Assembly (NCBI GenBank): GCA_041394245.1
Contig: JAWKIR010000003.1
Location: 434,001 to 498,000, forward strand
Direction: 5' to 3'
Length of the DNA: 64,000 nt
DNA from: Acidimicrobiales bacterium
GTDB lineage: Bacteria > Actinomycetota > Acidimicrobiia > Acidimicrobiales > Aldehydirespiratoraceae
Position 1 is the first letter of the stretch, and the number at the start of each line of letters is the position of its first letter. The notes below the pieces were generated by a model that had not been told where the DNA came from, made no database searches, and saw only the letters and a list, made by a program, of their open reading frames with translations. Position numbers and translations under genes: made by a program. Below, one piece after another: positions 1-8,814 of this stretch.

Positions 1-2
1 TC

Positions 3-1235
3 GACGGCCTCGGCGCCTACGGTCCCGCGATCGTCGCGACGCAGCAGTGGTATGTCGGACCCGGCCAACAACCCGAGTTCATCGGCGACCAGTACAACCA
101 GGATGTCGAGGACGAGCTCTTCGCCAACATCGAATGGCCCTCCGACGGGTACCGGCTCTTCGAGATCAGCCACTTCATCGGAGAACGCGACTGGCTCGAC
201 GGCATCATCGAGAGCAACTGCCTGTTCACCAGCCGCAAGCTGCTGGAGCAGGTGGGCGGATTCGACGAACGCTTCTCGATGCCGGGGGGCGGCTACACCA
301 ACCTCGAGCTCTACGAACGACTCGGCGCGCACCCGGGGGTCAAGGTCGTCACGATCCTCGGCGAGGGCTCGTTCCACCAGGTGCACGGCGGCATCACCAC
401 CAACGACGGCTCTGTCGACGATCGCCGATCGAAGATCTTCGGCTACGGCGACCACTATCGCGACCTGCGGGGCCGCACGCTCGGCGGACCCGGCAAGCAC
501 CTCCACTACATTGGCAGCTTCTCGTCGCGTTCGGCGATGCGGACCCGTTCTCGACGGCTGAGCGCCATGGCCTTCGACCGCCCCGACTCGCGCGGTGAAG
601 GGCCGGCCGAGCCGATCCGCATGGCCGACGAGGTCGCCGCATCGGTCATCGACCACGTCTGGAAGACGCTCGCCTGGCAGGAAACCACCTGGCTCGGCCA
701 GCCGATCCGCAACGCGCCGACCGACCTGGTCATCTACCAGGAGCTGATCTCGTCGATCCGTCCGGACACGATCGTGGTCGTCGAGCGCGAAGGCAGTGGC
801 ACCGCCCGTTTCGCGGCGAGCATCTGCGAACTGCTCGGGCACGGCGAGGTCGTCTCGGTCGGAACGACCGATCCCGGCGCCGCCCCTCGGCTCCGGCACG
901 TCAACGGCACCGCCCACACACCCGCCACCGTCGAGCGCGTGTCGTCACAGATCGGCGACGACGCCGCGGTCATGGTGATCCTCGGCGCGGGCGGCAAGGC
1001 CGGCATGTTGACCAAGGAGTTCGAGGGCTACGCGCCGCTGGTGAGCGTCGGCTCGTACCTGATCTTCGAGGACACGATCGTCAACGGCAACCCGGTCTGG
1101 CCCGGTTACGGGCCGGGACCGCTCGAAGCCATGCGCGGCCTGCTGCCGCACCACGGCGAGTTCGTGCAGGACAGGGGTGTCGAACGGTTCGGACTCACCT
1201 TCAACCAGGGTGGCTACCTGCGCCGGATGTCGTGA
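3..1235 (+). CDS. glycosyltransferase / CmcI-like methyltransferase fusion, 5' partial
   Basis: The gene runs off the left edge of the window; the open frame starts at base 3 with no start codon in view. The first ~150 visible residues look like the end of a GT-A (family 2-like) glycosyltransferase, with an acceptor-side segment (ESNCLF...VGGFDERF...GGGYTNLELYERLG). From about residue 220 the protein resembles the cephalosporin-hydroxylase/rhamnosyl O-methyltransferase family (CmcI): QETTWLGQPIRNAPTDLVIYQ, then an SAM-type Rossmann region (DTIVVVEREGSGT...VVSVGT) and a C-terminal EDTIVNGNPVWPGYGPGP. This suggests one polypeptide that transfers and then methylates a sugar of a surface glycan; that role is inferred. 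Its TGA overlaps the GTG of the downstream sulfotransferase by four bases, so the two are translationally coupled. Confidence 0.7.
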   Translation, partial: DGLGAYGPAIVATQQWYVGPGQQPEFIGDQYNQDVEDELFANIEWPSDGYRLFEISHFIGERDWLDGIIESNCLFTSRKLLEQVGGFDERFSMPGGGYTNLELYERLGAHPGVKVVTILGEGSFHQVHGGITTNDGSVDDRRSKIFGYGDHYRDLRGRTLGGPGKHLHYIGSFSSRSAMRTRSRRLSAMAFDRPDSRGEGPAEPIRMADEVAASVIDHVWKTLAWQETTWLGQPIRNAPTDLVIYQELISSIRPDTIVVVEREGSGTARFAASICELLGHGEVVSVGTTDPGAAPRLRHVNGTAHTPATVERVSSQIGDDAAVMVILGAGGKAGMLTKEFEGYAPLVSVGSYLIFEDTIVNGNPVWPGYGPGPLEAMRGLLPHHGEFVQDRGVERFGLTFNQGGYLRRMS

Positions 1236-1921
1236 CCCGGTACTTCTTCCTTCACCTCCACAAGACCGCGGGAACGGCGTTGTGGCGGCGGTTGCAGCGC
1301 CAGTTCGAACCGGCACAGCTCTACCCGGGCCCCCAGGACGATGCGGCACCCGACCGGACGTTGGTTCCCGAGTACCTGATCGAGCGCTACCGCGCCCGCC
1401 GCGACGAGATCGAGGTCGTCACCGGGCACTTCCCGCTGTGCACGACCGAGCTCCTCGGCGACGACTTCCGGACCTTCACCGTCCTGCGGCATCCCGTCGA
1501 GCGGACGATCTCCGTCTTGCAGCACCATCGCGACCTCACACCCGAGGATCACGACAAGTCCCTCGACGAGATCTACGACGACCCGCTGCGCCAGCTGCTC
1601 ACCCGCAACCACATGATCAAGATGGTCGCGCTACGCCGGGAGGAGATGACCGACGGCGCGCTCACCGACATCGAGTTCGATCGGGCCCGCCTCGACCTCG
1701 CGAAGCAGCGCCTCGCGACGATCGACGTCGTCGGTGTCCAGACACGATTCGAGGAGTTCTGCACCGAGCTCGGCCTGCGTTTCGGGTGGGATCTCGGTCG
1801 TCCGGTCGAGGCCAACAAGTCGACCCCTGCGCCGGTGAGCGACGAGCTCCGGCACCGCATCGAGACCGACAACGCCCTCGACATCGAGTTCTACGAGTTC
1901 GCCGAACGGCACGCGATCTGA
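1232..1921 (+). CDS. sulfotransferase family protein
   Basis: A 229-residue protein with the two PAPS-binding signatures of carbohydrate sulfotransferases: the 5'-phosphosulfate loop near the N terminus (HLHKTAGTALWRRL, residues ~8-21) and the 3'-phosphate element TVLRHPVERTIS (~residues 84-95). It would move sulfate from PAPS onto a hydroxyl, probably of a sugar or lipid made by the upstream glycosyltransferase. The start is a GTG at 1232 that overlaps the previous stop as GTGA, which supports this start and an operon. No signal peptide is visible, so it is probably cytoplasmic. It converges on a dioxygenase gene with only four bases between stop codons. Confidence 0.8.
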   Translation: MTRYFFLHLHKTAGTALWRRLQRQFEPAQLYPGPQDDAAPDRTLVPEYLIERYRARRDEIEVVTGHFPLCTTELLGDDFRTFTVLRHPVERTISVLQHHRDLTPEDHDKSLDEIYDDPLRQLLTRNHMIKMVALRREEMTDGALTDIEFDRARLDLAKQRLATIDVVGVQTRFEEFCTELGLRFGWDLGRPVEANKSTPAPVSDELRHRIETDNALDIEFYEFAERHAI

Positions 1922-1925
1922 GCGC

Positions 1926-2864
1926 TCACACCACGATCGGGATCTGCCCCTCCGGGAACGTCGAGGGCGAGAAGAACCAGCTCTCGATCGCGTAGCGCTC
2001 GTGGGTCATCGCCTCGCTCAGCGCAGTGCGGTGCAGGAAGAGATGGTCGAACAGGAGCGCGTCGCCGGGTGCGAACACCGGACGGACGACACCGGCGTCG
2101 CCGGCGACCTCGTCGACCACCGCCTGGGCGACCGACCAGTCGAAGACCGCGTCGTGGGTGCCGGTGTCGACCACATGATCGATCCGGCGCGGCACCAGGT
2201 CGAGTCCCGGCGCGTCGACGCCACAATGCGAGAGCGAGAGCCACAGGTTGACCGAACGGGTCTCCTGGCCGAGGAACGCTCCGTCCTGGTGCCAGTTGGT
2301 GGGAATGCCCGTCGGGACCCGGCGGAGGTTGTATTTGTTCGCCGAGATCACGGGGCGCTCGCCGAGGATCGTCTCGACCAGCTCGAGCACGCCGATCCGT
2401 TGGTAGAGCGCGAGCACCTCGTCGAACATCCGCGGGGAGTCGACCGCCCACAGGCTCCCCGCGTCGCGCATGAACTTGCGGCGAATGCCGAGCTTGCCGT
2501 GTTCGGGACGGGGTGAGAACGGTGTGAACCACTCGGCCCGATCGGGCATCGCGTCCGGGTCGGAATCGAAGGCCTCGATGGCGCGATCGATGTGGCGGCG
2601 CAGCTCGGCGGCCCGCGCCTCGTCGATCAGTCCTCGCACGAGGACACATCCGTGATCGGCCATCAGGGTGCGATACCGGTCGGCGTCGAGATCGCCAGGG
2701 TCGATCTCGGGAATCTCGGGGCCCGACCACGGACCCGCGGTGATCCGCGGCGGGAGGGGATCGGGGGGCGACCATGTCGAATCGGCGAAGAAGCGATGCC
2801 GGAGATCGATCGCCGCGGCCGGGTCGAGCCCGGCAAGCGCCGCAGCGAGCGCGTCGACGCTCAC
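1926..2864 (-). CDS. phytanoyl-CoA dioxygenase (PhyH) family protein
   Basis: About 312 residues of the non-haem Fe(II)/2-oxoglutarate oxygenase fold of the PhyH type. The iron triad is visible: His and Asp in NWHQDGAF, and the distal His in LLFDHLFLHRT; an Arg-rich 2-oxoglutarate segment follows. The family hydroxylates hydrophobic or small substrates; the substrate is unknown here. A GTG at 2864 overlaps the upstream stop as GTGA and is preferred; a GTG at 2882 would add six basic residues. It is the second gene of a two-gene minus-strand operon with another PhyH-like enzyme. Confidence 0.8.
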   Translation of the reverse strand: MSVDALAAALAGLDPAAAIDLRHRFFADSTWSPPDPLPPRITAGPWSGPEIPEIDPGDLDADRYRTLMADHGCVLVRGLIDEARAAELRRHIDRAIEAFDSDPDAMPDRAEWFTPFSPRPEHGKLGIRRKFMRDAGSLWAVDSPRMFDEVLALYQRIGVLELVETILGERPVISANKYNLRRVPTGIPTNWHQDGAFLGQETRSVNLWLSLSHCGVDAPGLDLVPRRIDHVVDTGTHDAVFDWSVAQAVVDEVAGDAGVVRPVFAPGDALLFDHLFLHRTALSEAMTHERYAIESWFFSPSTFPEGQIPIVV

Positions 2865-3847
2865 GCGTCGCCGCCGCGCCACTGCCGGCGCACGCTCGAA
2901 CGATGTTCCTGGCGCAGGTACTCGCCGATCATCTCCTCCGGCGAGGCGGCGGCGCGGACCGCGAACTCCTCGAAGGGGACGATCTCGAGGTCGAGATCAC
3001 GCCAGTAGTACTGGAGCTCCTCGGAGTCCCAGCCCTCGTAGATGTCGTCCCAGCTGAGGGTGCCGAAGTGAGGCGACAGGCATCCCTCGGTCATCGGCTC
3101 CGTCTCGAGCTGCCAACGGAAGTCGATCGAGAGCCGCATCGCGTTGGTCGAGAGGTTGTGACGGGCGGCGTGAACGGTGAGCGAAGGGAAGACCAACACG
3201 TCGCCGAGGGAGAACTCGGTGGTCACCCAACGGCACTGTTCGAGCATGTCGAGCGGCAACCGGGCACACCGGTTGCCCGCACCGAGATGTGTCTCGAGTG
3301 GGAGGAGACCCCACTTGTGCGACCCCCGCAGCACGGCGATCCCCCCGAGGCTGACGGGCACATCGCTCAGCGGGATCCAGGTCGCCGTGAGGTGCTCACT
3401 GCCCTGGTTGTTGGGGAAGTCCTGATGGGGCGGCGTCGAGATCGCCTCGAACTCCGGGAAGATCAGCCGGCACACCTTGAGCGGGTGAGGGAACGCCGAC
3501 GGGCCCAGTACCTGCTGCATCAGACCCGTCAACGCCGGATCGTGGGCGAACTCGTGGAAGACCTGCAGCTTCTGCACCCCGTGCAACGCGTCCCAGAAGT
3601 CGTCCTCCCCCTCGCGCACCGGGCTGCGAATGGCCCGCGCGTCGAGTTGCTCGTCGCCACCGGCGATCCAACCCGCGTCGGCGAGCACGCCCGTGATCTG
3701 CGTCCTCACCTCGAGCAGCTTCTCGCGGGGCAACACCTGCTCGAAGTAGAGATAGCCGTCGACGTCGAGTCGCTCACGCAGGCCGGCGGCATCGCCCATC
3801 AGCTCGTTGGAGCTCCGCATCGGCAGGAACGCCCAGTCGTAGGTCAT
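2861..3847 (-). CDS. phytanoyl-CoA dioxygenase (PhyH) family protein
   Basis: A 328-residue PhyH-type oxygenase. The Fe ligands are His and Asp in TPPHQDFPNNQG and a distal His in FPSLTVHAARHN, with the 2-oxoglutarate Arg likely in RLSIDFRWQ. The ATG at 3847 is chosen because the residues upstream in frame are Arg/Cys-rich and non-coding in appearance. It lies first in a pair with a related but clearly diverged PhyH gene (not a recent duplication), and diverges from an isopenicillin-N-synthase-like gene across 128 bases. Three oxygenases of this superfamily in a row suggest stepwise oxidation of one substrate class, an inference. Confidence 0.8.
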   Translation of the reverse strand: MTYDWAFLPMRSSNELMGDAAGLRERLDVDGYLYFEQVLPREKLLEVRTQITGVLADAGWIAGGDEQLDARAIRSPVREGEDDFWDALHGVQKLQVFHEFAHDPALTGLMQQVLGPSAFPHPLKVCRLIFPEFEAISTPPHQDFPNNQGSEHLTATWIPLSDVPVSLGGIAVLRGSHKWGLLPLETHLGAGNRCARLPLDMLEQCRWVTTEFSLGDVLVFPSLTVHAARHNLSTNAMRLSIDFRWQLETEPMTEGCLSPHFGTLSWDDIYEGWDSEELQYYWRDLDLEIVPFEEFAVRAAASPEEMIGEYLRQEHRSSVRRQWRGGDA

Positions 3848-3961
3848 CGCAGTACCCGGATCCACGTCTTGCTGGTCATCAAACCGCGGAGGGTACCACC
3901 GCGCTCTCGAGCCGAACAGGGTCGTCCGGTCACTTCGCGTGCCCTCCGGGTTCGCCGCGCC

Positions 3962-3967
3962 TACGGT
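3962..3967 (+). promoter_or_regulatory. -10 box (TACGGT) of a likely leaderless gene
   Basis: TANNNT hexamer eight bases before the ATG at 3976. In Actinobacteria a -10 at this distance puts the transcription start at or beside the start codon. No Shine-Dalgarno is seen in between. Confidence 0.45.
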
Positions 3968-3975
3968 GCAGCCGC

Positions 3976-4938
3976 ATGGATCTGGTGCCCACCGTCGACA
4001 TCCGCAATCCGTCGAGCGTGTCACTCGATGCCCTCGACGCAGCCTGTGCCGACCACGGATTCTTCCTGCTCGAAGGCCACGGGCTCGACGAGTTGATCGC
4101 GCACACCTGGACGGCCAGCACCGGGTTCTTCGCATCGGCGCCGGCCAACAAGGAGGCGATCCGCCGCAGCCCCGAAGCGATGCTCGGCTGGTACGACCGT
4201 GAACTGACGAAGCGCAAGCGCGACAACAAGGAGGTGTTCGACTTCATCGATCCGTCGATCCCCGATGATCGCAGCCCCAACCGCTGGCCCGCAGCCCCCG
4301 CCGACTTCCGATCGGCCATGGCGGACTTCTTCGACGGCTTCGCCGCGCTGGCCACCGACACGCTCGCCCTCGTGCACGCGACCCTCGGCCTCGATCCGAC
4401 CGCCACGGCAACCCATCGCAACGAGCGGACGGCCAGCACCGTGCGCCTCAACCACTACCCCGTCGACGACCCTGTCCCGGCGGGCGAACGCGACGCCCTC
4501 AATCCGCTGGGCGACGTCGCCCTCGGCCACCACACCGACCCCGGCGTCTTGACCCTGCTCCTGCAGGACGACACCGGCGGGCTCCAGGCGGCGTCGCTCG
4601 AACACGGCTGGATCGACGTCGAACCGCGGCCCGGCACCATCGTCGTCAACCTCGGTGACACCATGCAGGTCTGGACCAACGACCGCTACCGGGCGGCCGT
4701 CCACCGCGTCGTGCCGATGACCGAGCGCAGCCGCTACTCGATCCCGTTCTTCTCCAACCCACCACGTGATTGTGTGATCGAGCCCATCGCGGCGCTCGCC
4801 GCGACCGGGCCGCGCTACCGGGCCTTCACCTGGAAGGAGTTCATCCGGGGCCGGGCCGAGGACAACTTCGCCGACTACGGCGTCGACGACATCCAGATCA
4901 GCCACTTCGCCCTCGACCCGACCGGAGCGCCACAGTGA
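3976..4938 (+). CDS. isopenicillin N synthase-like 2OG-Fe(II) oxygenase
   Basis: A 320-residue member of the IPNS/flavanone-hydroxylase branch of 2-oxoglutarate oxygenases. There is an N-terminal DIOX_N region (FFLLEGHGLDELI), the iron triad HHTDPGVLTLL (His, Asp) and RAAVHRV (distal His), and the 2-oxoglutarate RxS motif in RYSIPFF. The length is usual for the family. It overlaps the next gene, a carboxylesterase, as GTGA, so the two are co-translated. Together they may oxidise and then hydrolyse an ester, but the substrate cannot be read from the sequence. Confidence 0.85.
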   Translation: MDLVPTVDIRNPSSVSLDALDAACADHGFFLLEGHGLDELIAHTWTASTGFFASAPANKEAIRRSPEAMLGWYDRELTKRKRDNKEVFDFIDPSIPDDRSPNRWPAAPADFRSAMADFFDGFAALATDTLALVHATLGLDPTATATHRNERTASTVRLNHYPVDDPVPAGERDALNPLGDVALGHHTDPGVLTLLLQDDTGGLQAASLEHGWIDVEPRPGTIVVNLGDTMQVWTNDRYRAAVHRVVPMTERSRYSIPFFSNPPRDCVIEPIAALAATGPRYRAFTWKEFIRGRAEDNFADYGVDDIQISHFALDPTGAPQ

Positions 4939-6413
4939 CCACCGTCCACACCGAACTCGGGACGATCCGGGGCCGAGAGCGCAACGGCGTCCACCAGTTC
5001 CTCGGCATCCGCTACGCGGAGCCGCCGACCGGCGCCCGCCGCTTCGCCGCGCCGGTTCCGGTCGAGGGATGGGACGGGGTCTACGACGCGACGCGGTTCG
5101 GGACCGCAGCACCCCAGGTGGCGCGAGCGGCGGGGAGTCCGTTGCCCGGGCGTGACATCCGATGGGACGAGGACTGTCTGTTCCTCAACGTGTTCACCCC
5201 CGCACCCGACGACGGCGGTCGGCCCGTCCTGTTCTGGATCCACGGCGGCTCCTACACCGGCGGGTCCGGCAACGCCTACGACGGTGGTTCGTTCGCGACA
5301 CGGGGCGACATCGTGGTCGTCACCGTCAACTACCGGCTCGGCGTGTTCGGCTTCATGGAGCTGGGCCATCTCGATCCCGCGCTGGCGGGATCGCAGAACA
5401 ACGGCATCCGCGACCAGATCACCGCGTTGCAGTGGGTCCACGACCACATCGAGCGCTTCGGCGGCGACCCGAACCAGGTGACCATCTGCGGCGAGTCGGC
5501 CGGAGCCGGATCCGTCGCTGCGATCCTCGGCTCACCGGCAGCCGATCACCTCTACCACCGGGCGATCGCCCAGAGCCCACCGGTCTCGTTCCCCCGCACG
5601 ACGACCGACCACAGCGACCTCGTCGTCGACGAGGTCGGCGGCGGCATCGAGGGTCTCCGCGCCGCTCACCCCCAGCAGCTGCTCGACGCCCAGGTCGCCG
5701 TCGGCGAGGCCCAGATGCAGGGCCGCGAACCGTTCCTGCTCGGCGAAGGACGAGGCGGCCTCCGACCGGCGCTCGACGACCACACGATCACCCGGCATCC
5801 CGATGACGCCGTCCGTGCACTCGGGCCGGCGGCGAAGCCGCTGCTCGTCGGCACCAACAGCGACGAGGGCACGCTCTTCGGGTTCTACCTGACCGGCGAG
5901 GTGAGCGACCACCAGCTCCAGGTGGCCGTCGCCGAACACGACGACGATCCCGATGCGGTGATCGGGGCGTTCCGTCGCGAGTACCCGGGCGAGAGCAACC
6001 GCCGACTGATGGTACGGATGCTGAACGACACGATGTTTCGCACCGGCGCCCTCCGGCTGGCCGACGCCCAGAGCGACGCCGGCGGCGAGGTCTACGTCTA
6101 CCTGTTCACCTGGGCCAGCCGCGGCTTCGGTGGCCGGCTCGGGGCCATGCACGCTCTCGAGATCCCGTTCGTCTGGAACGGCGACATCGACGCCTGGGCC
6201 GGCGTGATGGGCGAGGGCCGACCCTGGCCCGACGACCTCGCCGACCGGATGCATCGGGCGTGGATCGGGTTCATCCGTCACGGCGACCCGAGTCACGACG
6301 GGATCGGCGAATGGCCGCCCTACGACACCGGTCGACGCCCGACCATGGAGTTCGGCGAGACCAGCGGGATCCTCCACGATCCGGTCGGGACGCTCCGCGC
6401 GGTGTGGTCCTGA
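4935..6413 (+). CDS. type-B carboxylesterase
   Basis: A 492-residue carboxylesterase of the pNB-esterase/cholinesterase class. It shows the family signatures EDCLFLNVF, the oxyanion-hole region GGSYTGGSGN, the nucleophile elbow GESAGAGS, the acidic member in NSDEGTLF, and the catalytic His in AMHALEIPFVW. No signal peptide is evident, so it is likely cytoplasmic. The start GTG overlaps the oxygenase stop by four bases; the open frame extends upstream, but those codons are the shadow of the oxygenase. A sugar-isomerase-like gene begins two bases after its stop. Confidence 0.9.
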   Translation: MTTVHTELGTIRGRERNGVHQFLGIRYAEPPTGARRFAAPVPVEGWDGVYDATRFGTAAPQVARAAGSPLPGRDIRWDEDCLFLNVFTPAPDDGGRPVLFWIHGGSYTGGSGNAYDGGSFATRGDIVVVTVNYRLGVFGFMELGHLDPALAGSQNNGIRDQITALQWVHDHIERFGGDPNQVTICGESAGAGSVAAILGSPAADHLYHRAIAQSPPVSFPRTTTDHSDLVVDEVGGGIEGLRAAHPQQLLDAQVAVGEAQMQGREPFLLGEGRGGLRPALDDHTITRHPDDAVRALGPAAKPLLVGTNSDEGTLFGFYLTGEVSDHQLQVAVAEHDDDPDAVIGAFRREYPGESNRRLMVRMLNDTMFRTGALRLADAQSDAGGEVYVYLFTWASRGFGGRLGAMHALEIPFVWNGDIDAWAGVMGEGRPWPDDLADRMHRAWIGFIRHGDPSHDGIGEWPPYDTGRRPTMEFGETSGILHDPVGTLRAVWS

Positions 6414-6415
6414 CC

Positions 6416-7177
6416 ATGGCCCACATCAACCTCGGCACGATCGTCCTCGAACCGAACCGCTGGTTCGGTGTCACCAACGATCGGTGGGCGACCACGCGGA
6501 TCAGTGAGTGGCTCGACCCCATCGAGGCGGCCGGTTTCGACGGGATCGAGCTCTGGGAGGCGCACTTCCGCGACGCCGACGAGGCCGAACGCCGAGCCAT
6601 CGTCGACCATCCGCTGCCCGTCGCCGTCTACAACACGTATGTGTCGTTCGACGAGGATGACGACACCGAGCGGCTCGCAGCGGCCGAGCTGATCCTGCGC
6701 ACCGGAGCCCCGAAGGTGAAGTGGAACACCGGCCCCGAACGCGACGACGCGTCGCTCGACGCCTACGCGGCCCGCCTCGAACGCTGGGCTGCGGCGCTGC
6801 CGGGGATCGAGCTCGTGTGTGAATGCCACGACGGTTCGGCCATGGACGACCCGGCCGCCGCGGCACGGGTGTTGTCGGCCGGCAGCAATGCGCTGTTCCA
6901 CACCCACGACGACGTCGAGGTGATCCGGGCCAAGTTCGACGCCTACGGCGACCGGATCACCCACGTCCACGTCAACCATCTGTTCACCGGGTCGCCCGCT
7001 CTCGCCGACATCCGCGACGAGCTCGTGGAGAAGGTGTCGCTGGTCCGCGACCTCGGCTTCGACGGCACGTGGACCCTCGAGTTCGTCCACGGCACCGGCG
7101 GCGACGACGACCGACCCGAGCCCATGTTCGCGCACGCCGTCGACGACCTCGCCGTCCTGCGCGACCTCCTCCCCTGA
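6416..7177 (+). CDS. sugar phosphate isomerase/epimerase-like TIM-barrel protein
   Basis: A 253-residue AP-endonuclease-2/xylose-isomerase-like TIM barrel. Typical strand ends are seen: AAGFDGIELWEAHF, VKWNTG, ELVCECHDGS, ALFHTHDD, ITHVHVNHLF and DGTWTLEFVHG; the Glu/Asp/His residues would hold a divalent metal. Such proteins isomerise or epimerise keto-sugars, or open or dehydrate polyols. It starts two bases after the esterase stop and belongs to the same operon. Its TGA is immediately followed by a palindromic repeat element. Confidence 0.75.
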   Translation: MAHINLGTIVLEPNRWFGVTNDRWATTRISEWLDPIEAAGFDGIELWEAHFRDADEAERRAIVDHPLPVAVYNTYVSFDEDDDTERLAAAELILRTGAPKVKWNTGPERDDASLDAYAARLERWAAALPGIELVCECHDGSAMDDPAAAARVLSAGSNALFHTHDDVEVIRAKFDAYGDRITHVHVNHLFTGSPALADIRDELVEKVSLVRDLGFDGTWTLEFVHGTGGDDDRPEPMFAHAVDDLAVLRDLLP

Positions 7178-7208
7178 CCCGCCACAGCGGTGTCAGACAC
7201 CCGCCACA
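7175..7208 (+). repeat. palindromic intergenic repeat, copy 1 (one core)
   Basis: The core GGTGTCAGACACC lies at 7189-7201, with CCCGCCACAG on the left and CGCCACACC on the right. The stop codon of the isomerase gene directly adjoins the CCCGCCACA flank. The core can fold as GGTGTC/GACACC. Confidence 0.85.
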
Positions 7209-7228
7209 CCCACTGCCGAGGACGGCCC

Positions 7229-7861
7229 ATGCGCCAACGACTCATCCTCCATCTCGTCGCCCGTGACGGCGCCGACCTCGGTCCGGCGCTGGCCGCGGTC
7301 GCAGAGGAACTCACGACCATGACCCGGGACCCGGCGTGCTTCATGGGGGCGGCTTCGCCGTTCACCGCCGCGGTGGAGACCACCGCCGGACATCGCGACA
7401 CACTCGCGGACCTTGCCACGGCGCTCGGCGACCGCGTCGACCGGCGCCGCTCGATGGCGCTCGTGGGCACCGACCGGGTGTTCATCGAGCCGGCCTCACC
7501 GACGCCGGTCCGTTACCAGTACCTCATGCGCCGGCGCCACGACTTCACCCACGACGACTATCTCGCCCGCTACGAATCGATCCACTCCGGCTTCGGTCTG
7601 CGCACCCCTCACATCGAGGGCTACGTCCAGCTCCACGTCGACCTCGAGGCCTCACGTGGGCTCGGAGAGGCGACCGGCTTGCAGGCCGAACCCTGCGATT
7701 CCATGTCGGAGCTTCACCTGCGGTCGGTCGAGCACTTCCTCGAGGGGATCATCGACGACCCCGAGATCGGCCGCCTCGCCACCGAGGACGAGGAGCGCTT
7801 CGTCGACCGGCCGCGTTCGTTCGGCTTCGCCCATCGCGTCGTGCAAGGCTCTCGGCCATGA
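7229..7861 (+). CDS. EthD-like domain protein
   Basis: A 210-residue protein. The middle (YQYLMRRRHDFTHDDYLARY...HSGF, residues ~95-125) matches the EthD/dimeric alpha-beta barrel pattern of small degradative-pathway proteins, including a typical 'DF..HDDYLARYESIHS' helix. The N-terminal half looks like a diverged second copy of the fold. The ATG at 7229 is chosen: an in-frame GTG at 7190 lies inside the repeat element and would add a repeat-encoded SDTRH peptide. It overlaps the following luciferase-like gene as ATGA. The function is probably accessory or enzymatic within the catabolic operon; the reaction is unknown. Confidence 0.65.
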   Translation: MRQRLILHLVARDGADLGPALAAVAEELTTMTRDPACFMGAASPFTAAVETTAGHRDTLADLATALGDRVDRRRSMALVGTDRVFIEPASPTPVRYQYLMRRRHDFTHDDYLARYESIHSGFGLRTPHIEGYVQLHVDLEASRGLGEATGLQAEPCDSMSELHLRSVEHFLEGIIDDPEIGRLATEDEERFVDRPRSFGFAHRVVQGSRP

Positions 7862-8811
7862 TCATTCTGCGCTTCGACTTCCGACTCGGTCCCCAGTCCA
7901 CGGCCACGATGTCGGATCTCTACGCCACCTCGCTCGAGATGCTCGAATGGGGTGAAGCCAACGGGGCGACCGGCGTGTTCTCCGAGCACCACACGTCGAG
8001 CGACGGCTACCTCCCGTCACCCATCGTGATGGCCGCCGCCGCGGCCGCTCGCACCTCCACCCTCACGATCAACGTCGCCGCGCTGCTCGCTCTCATGTAC
8101 GACCCGGTGAAGCTCGCCGAGGACATGGTCGTGCTCGACCATCTCAGCCAAGGTCGGGTCAGCTACACGATCGGGCTCGGCTACCGCGACGAGGAGTTCT
8201 CGATGTTCGGCATCGACCCGTCCCGGCGCGGCGCCATCATGGACGAGCGGCTCTCCGTGCTCCGCCGGGCCCTCGACGGGGATCGATTCGAGTGGGAGGG
8301 CCGCACGGTCGAGGTGACCCCTCGGCCGTTCACCGAAGGCGGACCGATGCTGATGTACGGCGGCGGCACTCCCGCCGCGGCCCGCCGAGCGGCCCGCCTC
8401 GGGATGATGCTCCTCCCCCAGCACTCCGACCCGGCGCTGGCCGCGGCCTACGACGAGGCTGCGATCGAGGCCGGCAACCCACCCGGCATGTGCCTTTCGC
8501 CGGGTGCAGGATCACCCACCTCGCTGTTCATCGCCGACGACCCCGACGCGGGCTGGGCCGAGATCGGCGAACACCTGCTCCACGACGCCCGGATGTATGG
8601 CGAATGGCTCGGATCGACCACCGCCGCCTCGGGATCGCAGGCCACGACGGTCGAGGAGTTGCGGGCCGAGAACGGCGCGTACCGGATCGTCACTCCCGAC
8701 GAGGCCCGCACGCTACGCGACCAGTACGGCGCGCTCTCACTCCAGCCCCTCTGCGGTGGGATACCACCCGAGATCGCCTGGCGTTATCTCGAGCCGTTCG
8801 CCGACCTGTAG
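7858..8811 (+). CDS. luciferase-like (LLM class) oxidoreductase
   Basis: A 317-residue TIM barrel of the bacterial-luciferase superfamily. It has FRLGPQ at the N terminus, GVFSEHH (typical substrate/flavin loop), LLALMYDPVKLAEDMVVLDHLSQGRV and GLGYRDEEF. In Actinobacteria such enzymes commonly use F420 or FMN; which one cannot be told here. ATGA overlap with the EthD-like gene makes it the last gene of the 3976-8811 operon. It converges on glnS with three bases between. Confidence 0.85.
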   Translation: MIILRFDFRLGPQSTATMSDLYATSLEMLEWGEANGATGVFSEHHTSSDGYLPSPIVMAAAAAARTSTLTINVAALLALMYDPVKLAEDMVVLDHLSQGRVSYTIGLGYRDEEFSMFGIDPSRRGAIMDERLSVLRRALDGDRFEWEGRTVEVTPRPFTEGGPMLMYGGGTPAAARRAARLGMMLLPQHSDPALAAAYDEAAIEAGNPPGMCLSPGAGSPTSLFIADDPDAGWAEIGEHLLHDARMYGEWLGSTTAASGSQATTVEELRAENGAYRIVTPDEARTLRDQYGALSLQPLCGGIPPEIAWRYLEPFADL

Positions 8812-8814
8812 GGA

